Positions 47,764 to 56,801 of a stretch of DNA of 64,000 bases are shown one piece after another (positions within the stretch are counted from its first letter, which is position 1; every line of letters starts with the position of its first letter). A program made the position numbers and the translations under genes. Origin of the DNA: Mesorhizobium sp. 113-3-3 (GTDB lineage Bacteria; Pseudomonadota; Alphaproteobacteria; Rhizobiales; Rhizobiaceae); contig NZ_AP023243.1 of assembly GCF_016756495.1 (NCBI RefSeq), positions 4,220,501-4,284,500 of the forward strand, read 5' to 3'. The notes beneath the pieces are model-generated. The model was not told the DNA's origin. It did not search any database and worked only from the letters and a program-made list of their open reading frames with translations.

Positions 47764-49743
47764 TCAGAGAAGGATGCGATACTTCGCGAATCCCGCTTCG
47801 CCCTCGCCCACCGGTTCGATCTTCAGCGACTTCACATCGGCGATGAAGTCCTTTGCCTTGACGCCTGTCTCGAACACGACACTGGTTCCAGGCAGCGGCG
47901 CGAACGACCAGTTGTCGTCGGCCGACGGGTTGATCGTGCCTTGGCTGACAATGTAGCGAACGATCACGTCGCGGTTGGTGTCCGGCGCCTCATAGATGAT
48001 CTTCGAGGCATTGATGTCAGGGAAATTGCCGCCGCCGCCGGCCCGGTAGTTGTTGGTCGCGACGACAAATTTCTGATTGGGATCAATTGGTTTCCCGTCG
48101 AACATCAAGTCGACGATGCGGCTCGAACCAGCGTTCGCAACACCACCCTTGGCATCGTATTTCGGCGGCTGCGACAGGTCGATCTTGTAAGAGACGCCAT
48201 CAATCACGTCGAAATTGTAGGACGGGAAATCGGTGTTGATGAGCGGCTGGTCGGCCTTTCCCGCCTCGATCCGGCTGAAGAGGCCGGCCGACATTTCCAG
48301 CCATTCCTTCACCTGCGCTCCGGTGATTTCGACGGCACGCACGGTGTTGGGATAGAGATAGAGGTCGGCGACGTTCTTGATGGCGATGTCGCCGGCCGGT
48401 ACGTCGGTGTAGTAGTCGGCGCCGTTGCGCCCGCCGGCCTTGAAGGGAGCGGCCGCCGACAGCAGCGGCACATCCTTCCACTGCGTGCTCTTGAGAATAT
48501 CCTTCAGGTACCAGGTCTGCGCCTGGCTGACGACTTGGACTGACGGATCATCGGCGACCAGCGCGAAATAGGAATAGAGCGGCGCGGAGGTCTTGCCGAC
48601 CGGACGGCGCACATAGGCCAGGGTCGCCTGGTGGTCCTGCTCGAGCGCGGCGATGATGCGTTTGTCGTCGGAAACCGTCGGCTTGTTCTTGTTGTCGACG
48701 CGCTCGAAGATCGGCCGCGCCTCGGAGGTCGCGGACACGACCTTCCATTTCGACCCGTCACGCTCCAGCATGAGGTCGATCAGACCCATATGCGAGCCCC
48801 AGAAACCGCCCATCACGGCTGGCTTGCCCTGAAGCGTGCCCTTTTGCGTGTCGACGCCCTCGAGCGACTGAAAATCCTTCTTGCCGGGGAACACCAGATG
48901 CTGGTGGCCGGTGAACACGGCATCGATGCCTTCGACACCGGCGACGAAGAACGAGGCGTTCTCCATCATGTCGCCTTGCTTCACATCGATGCCGGAATGC
49001 GAGAGCGCGATGACGATGTCGGCGCCCTCCTCCTTCATCTGCGGCACCCAGGCCTTGGACGCCTCGACGATGTCGCGCGTCTTGACGTTGCCTTCGAGAC
49101 TCTTGAGGTCCCAAACCATGATCTGCGGCGGCACGAAGCCAATGATGCCGATCCTGATCGGCTGTTCGGCGCCCGAACCGTCCTTGATCTTCCTGTCGAG
49201 GATCACATAGGGCTTGAGATAGAGCTTGTCGTCACGCGGGTTGGCGGCAAGCGCGGTGCCGCGGATCAGATTGGCGCAGACGAAGGGGAAATTGGCGCCC
49301 GCCAGCACCTTGTCCAGGAACGACAGGCCGTAATTGAACTCGTGGTTGCCGAGCGTCGAGCACTCATAGCCCAAAAGGTTCATGCCTTTCATGATCGGAT
49401 GCAGATCGCCATCCTTCAGGCCCTTTTCGTAGGCGATATAGTCGCCCATCGGGTTGCCCTGAAGCAGATCGCCATTGTCGATCAGCATCGAATTGACGGC
49501 TTCCTTGCGCACCGCGTCGATCAGGGAGGCCGTGCGCGACAGGCCCATCGTGTCGTTGGCTTTGTCGGCGTAGTAATCATAAGGCAGCACATTCACATGG
49601 ATGTCGGTGGTTTCCATGATTCGAAGATGCGCCTGGTTGGCCTGCGCCCGGGCGGAGAAGGGATGAAGCACGATCAGCGCCCCTGTGGCTGCGGCGCCGG
49701 CGAGGAAACCGCGGCGGGAGACGGGATGGAGCAGTTGCGACAT
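47764..49743 (-). CDS. cpdB: 2',3'-cyclic-nucleotide 2'-phosphodiesterase/3'-nucleotidase
   Basis: A 659-residue periplasmic enzyme that releases phosphate and nucleosides from cyclic and 3' nucleotides. It has a twin-arginine-type leader, [18 protein letters not shown], cut near ARA-Q. The calcineurin-like domain shows [30 protein letters not shown] and HQHLVFPG. The C-terminal 5'-nucleotidase domain contains the substrate Asn/Arg/Gly run [21 protein letters not shown] precedes the start. It likely serves phosphate scavenging. Confidence 0.94.
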   Translation of the reverse strand: MSQLLHPVSRRGFLAGAAATGALIVLHPFSARAQANQAHLRIMETTDIHVNVLPYDYYADKANDTMGLSRTASLIDAVRKEAVNSMLIDNGDLLQGNPMGDYIAYEKGLKDGDLHPIMKGMNLLGYECSTLGNHEFNYGLSFLDKVLAGANFPFVCANLIRGTALAANPRDDKLYLKPYVILDRKIKDGSGAEQPIRIGIIGFVPPQIMVWDLKSLEGNVKTRDIVEASKAWVPQMKEEGADIVIALSHSGIDVKQGDMMENASFFVAGVEGIDAVFTGHQHLVFPGKKDFQSLEGVDTQKGTLQGKPAVMGGFWGSHMGLIDLMLERDGSKWKVVSATSEARPIFERVDNKNKPTVSDDKRIIAALEQDHQATLAYVRRPVGKTSAPLYSYFALVADDPSVQVVSQAQTWYLKDILKSTQWKDVPLLSAAAPFKAGGRNGADYYTDVPAGDIAIKNVADLYLYPNTVRAVEITGAQVKEWLEMSAGLFSRIEAGKADQPLINTDFPSYNFDVIDGVSYKIDLSQPPKYDAKGGVANAGSSRIVDLMFDGKPIDPNQKFVVATNNYRAGGGGNFPDINASKIIYEAPDTNRDVIVRYIVSQGTINPSADDNWSFAPLPGTSVVFETGVKAKDFIADVKSLKIEPVGEGEAGFAKYRILL

Positions 49744-49892
49744 GTTTTCTCCTCATTGACAAGCTGACACGCCCTGCCCCGAAGCGAACTTCGCGCCGAA
49801 ACCGGCTCAAGTCCACTCAACAAGTCGCGCGCATCCGCACATCACTCCATCAGTTGGAGATGACGCGCGGATGAATGGGACAGTGAAGAAAG

Positions 49893-51167
49893 TCAGGTCT
49901 TGTCGTCGTCGCCCTGGGTGATCAGCCGGGCGCTGCGCTGGCCGGTGACGTAGATCCATAGCCAGCTCAGGGAAACCGCAAGCCGGTTGCGGAAACCGAT
50001 CAGGAAATAGATGTGCGCAATGCCCCACAGCCACCAGGCGAGCCAGCCCGTGAGCTTGATCCAGCCGAAGTCGATCGCCGCGGCGCGTTTGCCGATCGTC
50101 GCCAGATCTCCGGCATGTTTGTAGTGAAATGGCCGAGCGGTGTTGTCGCCGCCGAGCCTGGCCTTGATGGTCGCTGCGACGTGGCGGCCCTCCTGCTTGG
50201 CTGACGGCGCCACGCCGGGGACCGGCCGTCCGTCGGGCCGCAGCACAAGGGCTGCGTCGCCGATGACGAAAATCTCGGGGCTGCCGGGTACGCTGAGGTC
50301 AGGCTCGACGAGCACCCTGCCCGCGCGGTCCGCCTTCGCTCCCAGCCATTCGGCGGCGGGCGAAGCGGCAACGCCGGCTGCCCACAAAATTGTCTTCGCC
50401 GCCAATTGCTTGTCGCCAAAGGCAACACCTTCGGCGTCGCAGCGCGTGACAGCGCGGCCGAGCTCGACCGTCACGCCGAGCCGCTCAAGCGCCTTGCTGG
50501 CGTAGTCAGACAGTTTTGGCGCGAAATTGGCCAGGATGCGGTCGCCAGCCTCGATCAGCACCACGCGTGTTTGCCGCGTATCGATGTTGCGGAACTCGCC
50601 GCGCAGCGTCTCGCGCGCCAGCTCGACGATGGTGCCGGCCAGCTCCACGCCGGTTGGTCCGCCGCCGACGATCGCAATGGTCAGCAGCGCCTGGCGCCTG
50701 GCGGGATCGGTTTCCCGCTCGGCCTGTTCGAAGGCAAGGAGAATGCGGCGGCGAATGGTGGTGGCGTCCTCCAGCGTCTTCAGGCCCGGCGCGAAAGGCT
50801 CCCATTCGTCGTGGCCGAAATAGGCGTGGCGGGCGCCGGTGGCGAGCACCAGCGTGTCGTAGGAGACCGCGCTACCGTCATCGAGCAGCACGCGTTTGCC
50901 GGCGCGGTCGACGCCGGCGACGTTGGCCAGCAGCGTCGTCACATCCTTACGCTTGCGCAGGAGATGGCGGATCGGCCAGGCAACCTCGGAGGTCGCCAGC
51001 GCGGTCGTCGCCACCTGGTAGAGCAGCGGCTGGAAAAGATGATGGTTGCGCTTGTCGATCATGGTGATGCGCACCGGCTGTCCAGCCAGCGCGTGGGTGA
51101 GTTCGAGGCCGCCGAACCCCGCGCCGACAACGACGACATGATGGCTGGCCTGGCTCATTTCATTCAC
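49893..51167 (-). CDS. ndh: Type II NADH dehydrogenase (NDH-2)
   Basis: A 424-residue membrane-associated flavoprotein that passes electrons from NADH to quinone without pumping protons. Two Rossmann motifs are visible: VVVGAGFGGLELTHAL and IAIVGGGPTGVELAG. The motif EIFVIGDAALVLRPDGR binds FAD. A C-terminal hydrophobic helix (LAWWLWGIAHIYFLIGF) anchors it to the membrane, as in other NDH-2 enzymes. AGGGGTGA precedes the start. A Met three codons later is an alternative. Confidence 0.92.
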   Translation of the reverse strand: MNEMSQASHHVVVVGAGFGGLELTHALAGQPVRITMIDKRNHHLFQPLLYQVATTALATSEVAWPIRHLLRKRKDVTTLLANVAGVDRAGKRVLLDDGSAVSYDTLVLATGARHAYFGHDEWEPFAPGLKTLEDATTIRRRILLAFEQAERETDPARRQALLTIAIVGGGPTGVELAGTIVELARETLRGEFRNIDTRQTRVVLIEAGDRILANFAPKLSDYASKALERLGVTVELGRAVTRCDAEGVAFGDKQLAAKTILWAAGVAASPAAEWLGAKADRAGRVLVEPDLSVPGSPEIFVIGDAALVLRPDGRPVPGVAPSAKQEGRHVAATIKARLGGDNTARPFHYKHAGDLATIGKRAAAIDFGWIKLTGWLAWWLWGIAHIYFLIGFRNRLAVSLSWLWIYVTGQRSARLITQGDDDKT

Positions 51168-51322
51168 CCCTGACGGCGAGATTGCCTACCCAGGATGTAG
51201 GTATTTTTGTGCAATGCAACAACAGAAGGACGGTACCCGGGACTCGCCGTCCCATGTCGCGAATGCACAAGTTGTGTCGTGTCGCGAGGTATAGCGTCAC
51301 CGAACACGCTATGGGGTGACGC

Positions 51323-51988
51323 ATGGCCAACGATCATGACGACCAGGGTCCGGCACAATATGCCTCGCCGCCCTGCTTCATGCACGAACTCGATCCAGAA
51401 TTCCGCGCGCCGTTGTCCGACTGGACCGATGTGCGGCGCTGGCGCAAAGCCGAGCGTGAACGGCTGATTGCCGCGCGGCTCGCGGTTTCGGCCGATGCGC
51501 GAACGGCCATGTCCCAGCGCATCGCCGAAGGGCTCGACGCGATCATCGGCGAGATCCGCGGCCGCATGGTCAGCCTTTACTGGCCGTTCCGCGGCGAGCC
51601 GGATCTGCGGCCATGGATGGCGTCCGTCAACGAGCGCGGCGGACTCACGGCATTGCCTATCGTCGTCGAGAAAGGGCAGCCGCTGATCTTCCGCGCCTAC
51701 AAGCAGGGCGACCGGTTGGAAAAAGGCGTCTGGAACATCCCGATCCCGGCCGAGGGCGATCCGGTGCTGCCGGACATCGTCATCGCGCCGATCGTCGGCA
51801 TTGATCCGGCGAATTATCGCCTGGGCTATGGCGGCGGCTTCTTCGACCGCACGCTGGCTGCCATGCCGTTCAAGCCGCTGGTCATCGGCGTCGGCTACGA
51901 ACTGCAGCGCATCGCCACCATCTACCCGCAGCCGCACGACATTGCGATGGATCGGATCGTGACCGAGACACTACAGCCAAAAAAGTGA
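51323..51988 (+). CDS. fau: 5-formyltetrahydrofolate cyclo-ligase family protein
   Basis: A 221-residue enzyme that converts 5-formyl-THF to methenyl-THF using ATP. The N-terminal 40 residues (MANDHDDQGPAQYASPPCFM) are a rhizobial extension. The core starts RRWRKAERERLIAARLAVSA. The ATP/Mg motif LRLGYGGGFFDR-type is present as YRLGYGGGFFDRTLAA. The stop region overlaps the convergent membrane-protein gene by 18 bases. Its last codons therefore border the low-G+C island. Confidence 0.93.
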   Translation: MANDHDDQGPAQYASPPCFMHELDPEFRAPLSDWTDVRRWRKAERERLIAARLAVSADARTAMSQRIAEGLDAIIGEIRGRMVSLYWPFRGEPDLRPWMASVNERGGLTALPIVVEKGQPLIFRAYKQGDRLEKGVWNIPIPAEGDPVLPDIVIAPIVGIDPANYRLGYGGGFFDRTLAAMPFKPLVIGVGYELQRIATIYPQPHDIAMDRIVTETLQPKK

Positions 51989-52591
51989 GGAGAAGCCGCA
52001 GGATAGAACCGTGACCACCAGCATGAATTGCCAAAAGGAGAGTTCATATCTGAACGGAATGACGGCTATGAGCGAAGCAACGCCGATATAGGCGACACTG
52101 CGCAGGACGCCGGGCCAGAATTGCCGATAGCCGAAGAGTTCGAAAAGCGGGCGTTCCAGTTCATTGCCGACGGAAAACAGGTGCAGTGCTGCAAAAAAAA
52201 ACAGTGCCAGCGCCCAAGCAACAATCGCAAACTTTAACGCAGACGGTTGCAGGATTGGGTGGCCACTGGCGGTCAGGGCCATGCGCTCGGATTGAAGCGC
52301 AGCAACCAGCGCAATCGGAACGATTCCAATCAGCCAGTATTCAATGTCGGTTATCGCAATTGCACCAATCTGGGTTGCGGCCTTTGCCACCACAAACAGC
52401 AAGGCGCATAGCAACAGCAGGCCAACCCCATAACCGGTGGACCATGGTCGGTCTTGTCGACTTTGCTTCTGTCCGATTTCAGGCACGCCTGAAGCACAAC
52501 CAATCAGATTCGTTGAAAGAACATACGTTCCCATCGAGGGAGAACACAACGCCGGCCCCGGCGCCAGACCGGCGATGTGCTTAGTCCTCAT
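51971..52591 (-). CDS. Hypothetical five-helix membrane protein of the low-G+C operon
   Basis: A 206-residue protein with about five membrane helices: 53-70, 85-99, 119-138, 163-180 and 186-204. A 50-residue polar N-terminus with two Cys precedes them. I place the start at the ATG at 52591, which overlaps the stop of the secreted-protein gene by 11 bases, suggesting translational coupling. ATG 52534 is an alternative. No family recognised. Its end overlaps the end of fau by 18 bases. It is the third gene of an operon with the secreted protein and the membrane hydrolase, whose base composition differs from the rest. Confidence 0.7.
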   Translation of the reverse strand: MRTKHIAGLAPGPALCSPSMGTYVLSTNLIGCASGVPEIGQKQSRQDRPWSTGYGVGLLLLCALLFVVAKAATQIGAIAITDIEYWLIGIVPIALVAALQSERMALTASGHPILQPSALKFAIVAWALALFFFAALHLFSVGNELERPLFELFGYRQFWPGVLRSVAYIGVASLIAVIPFRYELSFWQFMLVVTVLSCGFSSLFWL

Positions 52592-53444
52592 TGATCCGCC
52601 ATTCCGGCCGGCGAACCCCGCCATCGATGTCGTCGATATCCTGGACGCGAAGGATCGAGTGATTTCCTATGCCGGTTACCGAGAACGGCACGCAGGCAAT
52701 GCCGGCTGCGGAGACTGAAAAGGGCAGCATCCTTATCTTCATATCCTTCAAATCACCTTCGTAACCCAGTGCCGGACGAAAAAGTGTTGCGAGGACCGCT
52801 CTCGCAGCGCTGGCTCCCCGGTCCACGACGCCGCGATCGAGGGAAAACCGGCTGCGATTTGATACGCCGTTGACCGCACTGCCATTGTTGTTATCAGTGC
52901 GGATACAGCGGCTGCCCTCCGCAAGACTGCGGTACTTCGGCGCATCGGATTCATAGAGGACGTGGAAGTCGCGTATCTTGGCGACACCCGAAACGCCATT
53001 GTCACCATAACGGTGATACCGCTCATAACCGTCGAGCTTGACTGTCTCTTCACGCGACCCCTTGCGCACCGGATTATCCGCGTTACCGCCGTAACAGCTT
53101 TCGCTGTGCGGCTCAGCGGACGGCAGCCTGAGCAGCGAGATGGTATTGTCAGCCGCCTCGCCAGACTCCGTCTGGCGAGCCGATTTAACCACCAACATGC
53201 CCCTTTTACGGGCCTGGTCCTTGAGAATGTAGTAGAATTTCGTGGTGCCTGCTGTGTCTGCAGGATGGCTGCGAACAAGAAGCTGCCAGTTCCCACTGTC
53301 GTACTGATAAGCGATCGAGCCGTGTCTGACTGTCGGCAGCGAAGCCAGGATTTGGTTACAGACGTTGGCACTGGCTGACGCCAGACTCGTTAGCAACATG
53401 CCTGTCGCCAGAATGCTAGTGGTGGTTCTGCGTAAACGCGACAT
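52581..53444 (-). CDS. Secreted hypothetical protein of the low-G+C operon
   Basis: A 287-residue protein with a good signal peptide (SILATGMLLTSLASASA, cut near residue 26). The mature part has four Cys, enough for two disulfides, and a motif-like run of Tyr/Gly/Arg residues (DGYERYHRYGDNGVSG). It has no recognisable catalytic motif, membrane helix or repeat. It lies 38 bases after the hydrolase gene and overlaps the next gene by 11 bases, all in one direction. Its composition is lower in G+C than the surrounding chromosome. Function unknown; a periplasmic partner or inhibitor of the hydrolase is one possibility. Confidence 0.7.
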   Translation of the reverse strand: MSRLRRTTTSILATGMLLTSLASASANVCNQILASLPTVRHGSIAYQYDSGNWQLLVRSHPADTAGTTKFYYILKDQARKRGMLVVKSARQTESGEAADNTISLLRLPSAEPHSESCYGGNADNPVRKGSREETVKLDGYERYHRYGDNGVSGVAKIRDFHVLYESDAPKYRSLAEGSRCIRTDNNNGSAVNGVSNRSRFSLDRGVVDRGASAARAVLATLFRPALGYEGDLKDMKIRMLPFSVSAAGIACVPFSVTGIGNHSILRVQDIDDIDGGVRRPEWRINED

Positions 53445-53482
53445 TCTTACCTCCCGTTCACAAGCGCCGACCTACCGGCAGA

Positions 53483-54736
53483 TCAATCGAAACGTGTTTC
53501 GTCTTCAGCCAGCCATCGCATCACATAAACGAGGACATGTGGGTCGCCATACGCGACAGAATGGTTGAGTAGCGCACCACCAACTGCCGCGTCGTAAAAC
53601 TCGAGCCTCGCTGCGGTCAGCGGAATGACGCTGACACCGATCCTATGAAAGAAAAACGTAAAGGGACTGGTGATCGGGTTGAGGCCGAGCCATGCGCAAA
53701 ATACGGCATTCGACAACAACGACGCGACTACCAAAACCATCAGGTAGGTCAGGGCGAAGCTGACGAGTAGGACGAAGACGCCAAGCGTATACCGCAAATG
53801 CGGTTCTTGCGTCACCGCGTCGACCAGCGCCAGTTCTGGCGGCGGAGCGCTGATGGCCCCCGGGTCTAGCGGCGGTGCGCAGACAAATTGCGATAATGAC
53901 TTCAACCAGTTGCCAAGCAGTCCACCTCCGCTACACCCGTTGGCAAGGAAGTCCAGCACTACGCAGAAAGCCAGAAAATTGGCAAGAAAGACTACTTTTT
54001 TGTTCATAAGCATGAACGGAAGAGCTGCAATCGATTCAAGCAACTTGAAGAAGTTAAAAACCTCGTCTCCCGCCGTGTTTACAGAAAGCATTCGAGCTTT
54101 ACGTATAACTCCGACGCTGACAAACTTGTTCCATCGCAGCAGCCAATCTGCCGCCACGAGAATGAGAGCGTTACGATAGTTTAGTACAATAATACCAAGT
54201 ATAGAAAAAGTCACTCCGATCGCGAATATATAGATTCCGGTGATGTTTTGCCGCATATCGGCGAAGCCAAACGCAGAGAAAAAGACATATAAAGTCAGCA
54301 TTGAAATCAGTGCGAGCAGCAGGAAAAGATGAAGGATCAGACCACCAACGAAACTTCCGGGATCCCTCCTCAGAAAATACAGACACGGCGTGTTGAACGT
54401 GACAAGACTCACCCTGTCGGTATCAACCTCCGGCCGATTGACAGCCTCAAGGGCGATATTGCCGCCGTGGCTATGGCAAAACAGTGCAACTCGGGCCGCC
54501 GGATTTTCGGATAGTTTTTTTCGAACGAGACGAAACAGCTTGGCAGACTGCTTGCGGCGGAGCATGAACAGATTGTTGCCCGGCCACTTGAAGACGGAGA
54601 ACTCTACGTTGCCTTCCAGTTTGGTCTCAAGAGTCATCCTGAGCAGCGAGCCGTCCAGCGTCCAGGCAGAGTCAGGTGCCCAGGTGCCGAGCACCAGTAT
54701 CGCAATCCATTTTTTGGACGCGTCTTTCTCTACCAA
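53483..54736 (-). CDS. Membrane-embedded alpha/beta hydrolase-like protein
   Basis: A 417-residue protein starting at a TTG at 54736 (an in-frame TAA lies just upstream, so no other start fits). The N-terminal 125 residues look like the first half of an alpha/beta hydrolase: AILVLGTWAPDSAW (oxyanion loop), then the nucleophile elbow FCHSHGGNIALEAV with Ser at residue 89. An acid-like TAGDEVFNFF has Asp224, and a late His lies in NHSVAYGDPHVLVYV (His392). Membrane helices are inserted between these: about 132-156 and 166-187 before the Asp, 248-265 and 316-345 between Asp and His. This interrupted triad is unusual. It is the first gene of the low-G+C operon. Not matched to a named family by eye. 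Confidence 0.75.
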   Translation of the reverse strand: MVEKDASKKWIAILVLGTWAPDSAWTLDGSLLRMTLETKLEGNVEFSVFKWPGNNLFMLRRKQSAKLFRLVRKKLSENPAARVALFCHSHGGNIALEAVNRPEVDTDRVSLVTFNTPCLYFLRRDPGSFVGGLILHLFLLLALISMLTLYVFFSAFGFADMRQNITGIYIFAIGVTFSILGIIVLNYRNALILVAADWLLRWNKFVSVGVIRKARMLSVNTAGDEVFNFFKLLESIAALPFMLMNKKVVFLANFLAFCVVLDFLANGCSGGGLLGNWLKSLSQFVCAPPLDPGAISAPPPELALVDAVTQEPHLRYTLGVFVLLVSFALTYLMVLVVASLLSNAVFCAWLGLNPITSPFTFFFHRIGVSVIPLTAARLEFYDAAVGGALLNHSVAYGDPHVLVYVMRWLAEDETRFD

Positions 54737-54805
54737 GAAAGGCCCCCAGCCTATTTACTTGGCATTCTGCACTTTTTTCTTCTGTTGGCAATGCCAATAC
54801 ACTTG

Positions 54806-54834
54806 ATAATCAACAATCCTCTGCGTCAGGTCAA
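54806..54834 (-). promoter_or_regulatory. Predicted promoter of the low-G+C operon
   Basis: On the minus strand TTGACC (54834-54829) and GATTAT (54811-54806) are separated by 17 bases, a good sigma-70-like spacing. The -35 overlaps the stop of lrp. The leader to the TTG start is about 60 bases. A short palindrome, TTGATTATCAA, spans the -10. Nothing else in the 94-base gap looks regulatory. Confidence 0.4.
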
Positions 54835-55304
54835 GCCATCTCAGGCTTCATGCCCATCGCGGTGCGGTCGACGATTTCGCGCAAGGCAAAGGATGAGTTG
54901 ATCTTGGTCACATGCGGCATGGCCGACAGCCATTCCTTGTGGATGCGCTCATAGTCGACCAGGTCTTTCGCGGCGATGCGCAGGATATAATCGTATTCGC
55001 CCGACATCAGGTGGCAGGACAAGACATTGGGGCAACGTTTGATCGCCGCTTCGAAATCCGACAGCGTCTTCTCGAACTGGCCCGACAGCGATATATGCAC
55101 GATCGCCGTCATCTGATGACCGAGCGCTGCATTGGACAGCCGGGCGTGGTAGCCGCGGATGGTTCCGGATTTCTCCAGATTGTCGAGCCGGCGCGAACAG
55201 GCCGATTGCGACAGGCCAACCTTCTCGGCAAGCGCCGCATTGGGTATCCTGCCATCCTTCTGCAAAGTCTCGAGAATGGCGATATCGATCCTGTCGAGCG
55301 GCAT
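54831..55304 (-). CDS. Lrp/AsnC family transcriptional regulator
   Basis: A 157-residue regulator. The N-terminal winged HTH reads ILETLQKDGRIPNAALAEKV and GLSQSACSRRLDNLEKSGTI. The C-terminal AsnC/RAM domain has QFEKTLSDFEAAIKRCPNVL and CHLMSGEYDYILRIAAKDL, which binds amino acids. It is divergent from the alanine dehydrogenase gene with 157 bases between the starts. By analogy with AldR and related regulators it probably controls ald in response to alanine. Confidence 0.93.
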   Translation of the reverse strand: MPLDRIDIAILETLQKDGRIPNAALAEKVGLSQSACSRRLDNLEKSGTIRGYHARLSNAALGHQMTAIVHISLSGQFEKTLSDFEAAIKRCPNVLSCHLMSGEYDYILRIAAKDLVDYERIHKEWLSAMPHVTKINSSFALREIVDRTAMGMKPEMA

Positions 55305-55324
55305 TTTTCGTGAATCCTGCGAAT

Positions 55325-55395
55325 ATCATGCTATTTTGCGCAAGGATTATCGAAAGCCGCCTGCCCGCGCAAGCGCATTCGCAAACACTTGCGAG
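55325..55395. promoter_or_regulatory. Putative Lrp-type operator region between lrp and ald
   Basis: The lrp-ald intergenic region holds a TTGCGCAA palindrome at 55336-55343 and an inverted repeat CGCAA-N4-TTGCG at 55380-55393. The two centres are about 47 bases apart, roughly four to five helical turns. Flanks are AT-rich (GAATATCATGCTATTT). Multiple phased sites are typical for Lrp-family control. The link to this particular regulator is inferred from position. Confidence 0.45.
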
Positions 55396-55461
55396 CCGAT
55401 TCATGGTTCACTCCGCCAATACAGGGAGTGAGCCCAAGAGGGCCCGGATCAGGAGAAGAAA

Positions 55462-56577
55462 ATGCGCGTCGGCTGCCCCAAGGAAATCAAGAATCACGAA
55501 TACCGCGTCGGCCTCACGCCGGGCTCGGTCCGCGAATATGTGGCGCACGGGCATGAAGTGCTGGTCGAGGCCGGTGCCGGCGCCGGCATTGGCGCCGATG
55601 ACAACGCCTATCGCGCCGCCGGCGCCACCATCGCCAAGACCGCCGCCGACGTGTTCGCCAAGTCGGACATGATCGTCAAGGTCAAGGAGCCGCAGCCCAA
55701 TGAGTGGGTTCAGCTGCGCGACGGCCAGATCCTGTACACCTACCTCCATCTGGCTCCGGATCCGGAGCAGACCAAGGGCCTGCTCGCTTCGGGCGTGACC
55801 GCGATCGCCTACGAGACCGTAACCGACGACCGTGGCGGCCTGCCGCTGCTGGCACCGATGTCGGAAGTCGCCGGCCGCCTGTCGATCCAGGCCGGCGCCA
55901 CGGCGCTCCAGAAGGCCAATGGCGGCCGCGGCGTGCTGCTCGGCGGCGTGCCCGGCGTGCTGCCCGGCAAGGTCACCGTGCTCGGCGGCGGCGTCGTCGG
56001 CCTGCACGCGGCCCGCATGGCCGCCGGCCTCGGCGCCGACGTCACCATCATCGACCGCTCGATCCCGCGCCTGCGCCAGCTCGACGACCTTTTCGCCGGC
56101 CGTGTGCACACCCGCTACTCGACCGTCGAAGCGCTCGAGGAAGAATGCTTCTCGGCCGACATCGTCGTCGGCGCCGTGCTGATCCCCGGTGCTGCCGCGC
56201 CCAAGCTCGTCACCCGCGAAATGCTGTCGGGCATGAAGAAGGGCTCGGTGCTGGTCGACGTCGCCATCGACCAGGGCGGCTGCTTTGAGACTTCGCATGC
56301 GACGACCCATGCCGAGCCGACCTACGAGGTCGACGGCGTCATCCACTATTGCGTCGCCAACATGCCCGGCGCGGTGCCGGTCACCTCGGCCCATGCCCTC
56401 AACAACGCGACGCTGCACTATGGTCTGCAGCTCGCCGACAAGGGCCTGAAGGCGCTGGTCGATGACCATCATTTGCGCAACGGCCTCAATGTCCACAAGG
56501 GCAAGATCACCAACCGGGCGGTGGCCGAAGCGCTGGGCTACGAACTGGTCGAGCCGAAAGCTGTTCTGGCCGCCTGA
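55462..56577 (+). CDS. ald: Alanine dehydrogenase
   Basis: A 371-residue NAD-dependent enzyme that interconverts alanine with pyruvate and ammonia. The start [20 protein letters not shown] is the family signature 1 region with the pyruvate Lys. The NAD-binding motif [20 protein letters not shown] is intact, and the catalytic His is in [20 protein letters not shown] lies six bases upstream. Alanine dehydrogenase matters for carbon-nitrogen exchange in bacteroids of some rhizobia. It is followed by a strong terminator. Confidence 0.97.
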   Translation: MRVGCPKEIKNHEYRVGLTPGSVREYVAHGHEVLVEAGAGAGIGADDNAYRAAGATIAKTAADVFAKSDMIVKVKEPQPNEWVQLRDGQILYTYLHLAPDPEQTKGLLASGVTAIAYETVTDDRGGLPLLAPMSEVAGRLSIQAGATALQKANGGRGVLLGGVPGVLPGKVTVLGGGVVGLHAARMAAGLGADVTIIDRSIPRLRQLDDLFAGRVHTRYSTVEALEEECFSADIVVGAVLIPGAAAPKLVTREMLSGMKKGSVLVDVAIDQGGCFETSHATTHAEPTYEVDGVIHYCVANMPGAVPVTSAHALNNATLHYGLQLADKGLKALVDDHHLRNGLNVHKGKITNRAVAEALGYELVEPKAVLAA

Positions 56578-56620
56578 TACACCCAGAAATAGACCCAGAA
56601 AAAGTCAAGGTGCTGTTGTT

Positions 56621-56650
56621 GCCCGCCGGTCCACTCCGGCGGGCTTTTTA
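56621..56650 (+). terminator. Rho-independent terminator of ald
   Basis: GCCCGCCGG and CCGGCGGGC form a 9-bp stem around TCCACT, followed directly by TTTTT. It lies 44 bases after the ald stop. Confidence 0.9.
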
Positions 56651-56801
56651 CTGGCTGATCCAGGGCGATAGCCTGCTTATTGGGCGGATCGGTGTCACAT
56701 GCAGAGGCCGGTTCGCCCAAAACTGTTGCATATTTGTCATTCCTAATCCGACCGACTCCCTGCTAGAGACACGATGGGCTTATTGATTAGGGGTTTGGGC
56801 T

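Noticed and set aside
51168..51322. Possible 6S RNA upstream of fau
   Set aside because: In E. coli 6S lies next to the fau homologue, but this 155-base gap already contains ribosome-site regions for two divergent genes, and I could not find the long stem with a central bubble that 6S requires. A covariance search would decide.
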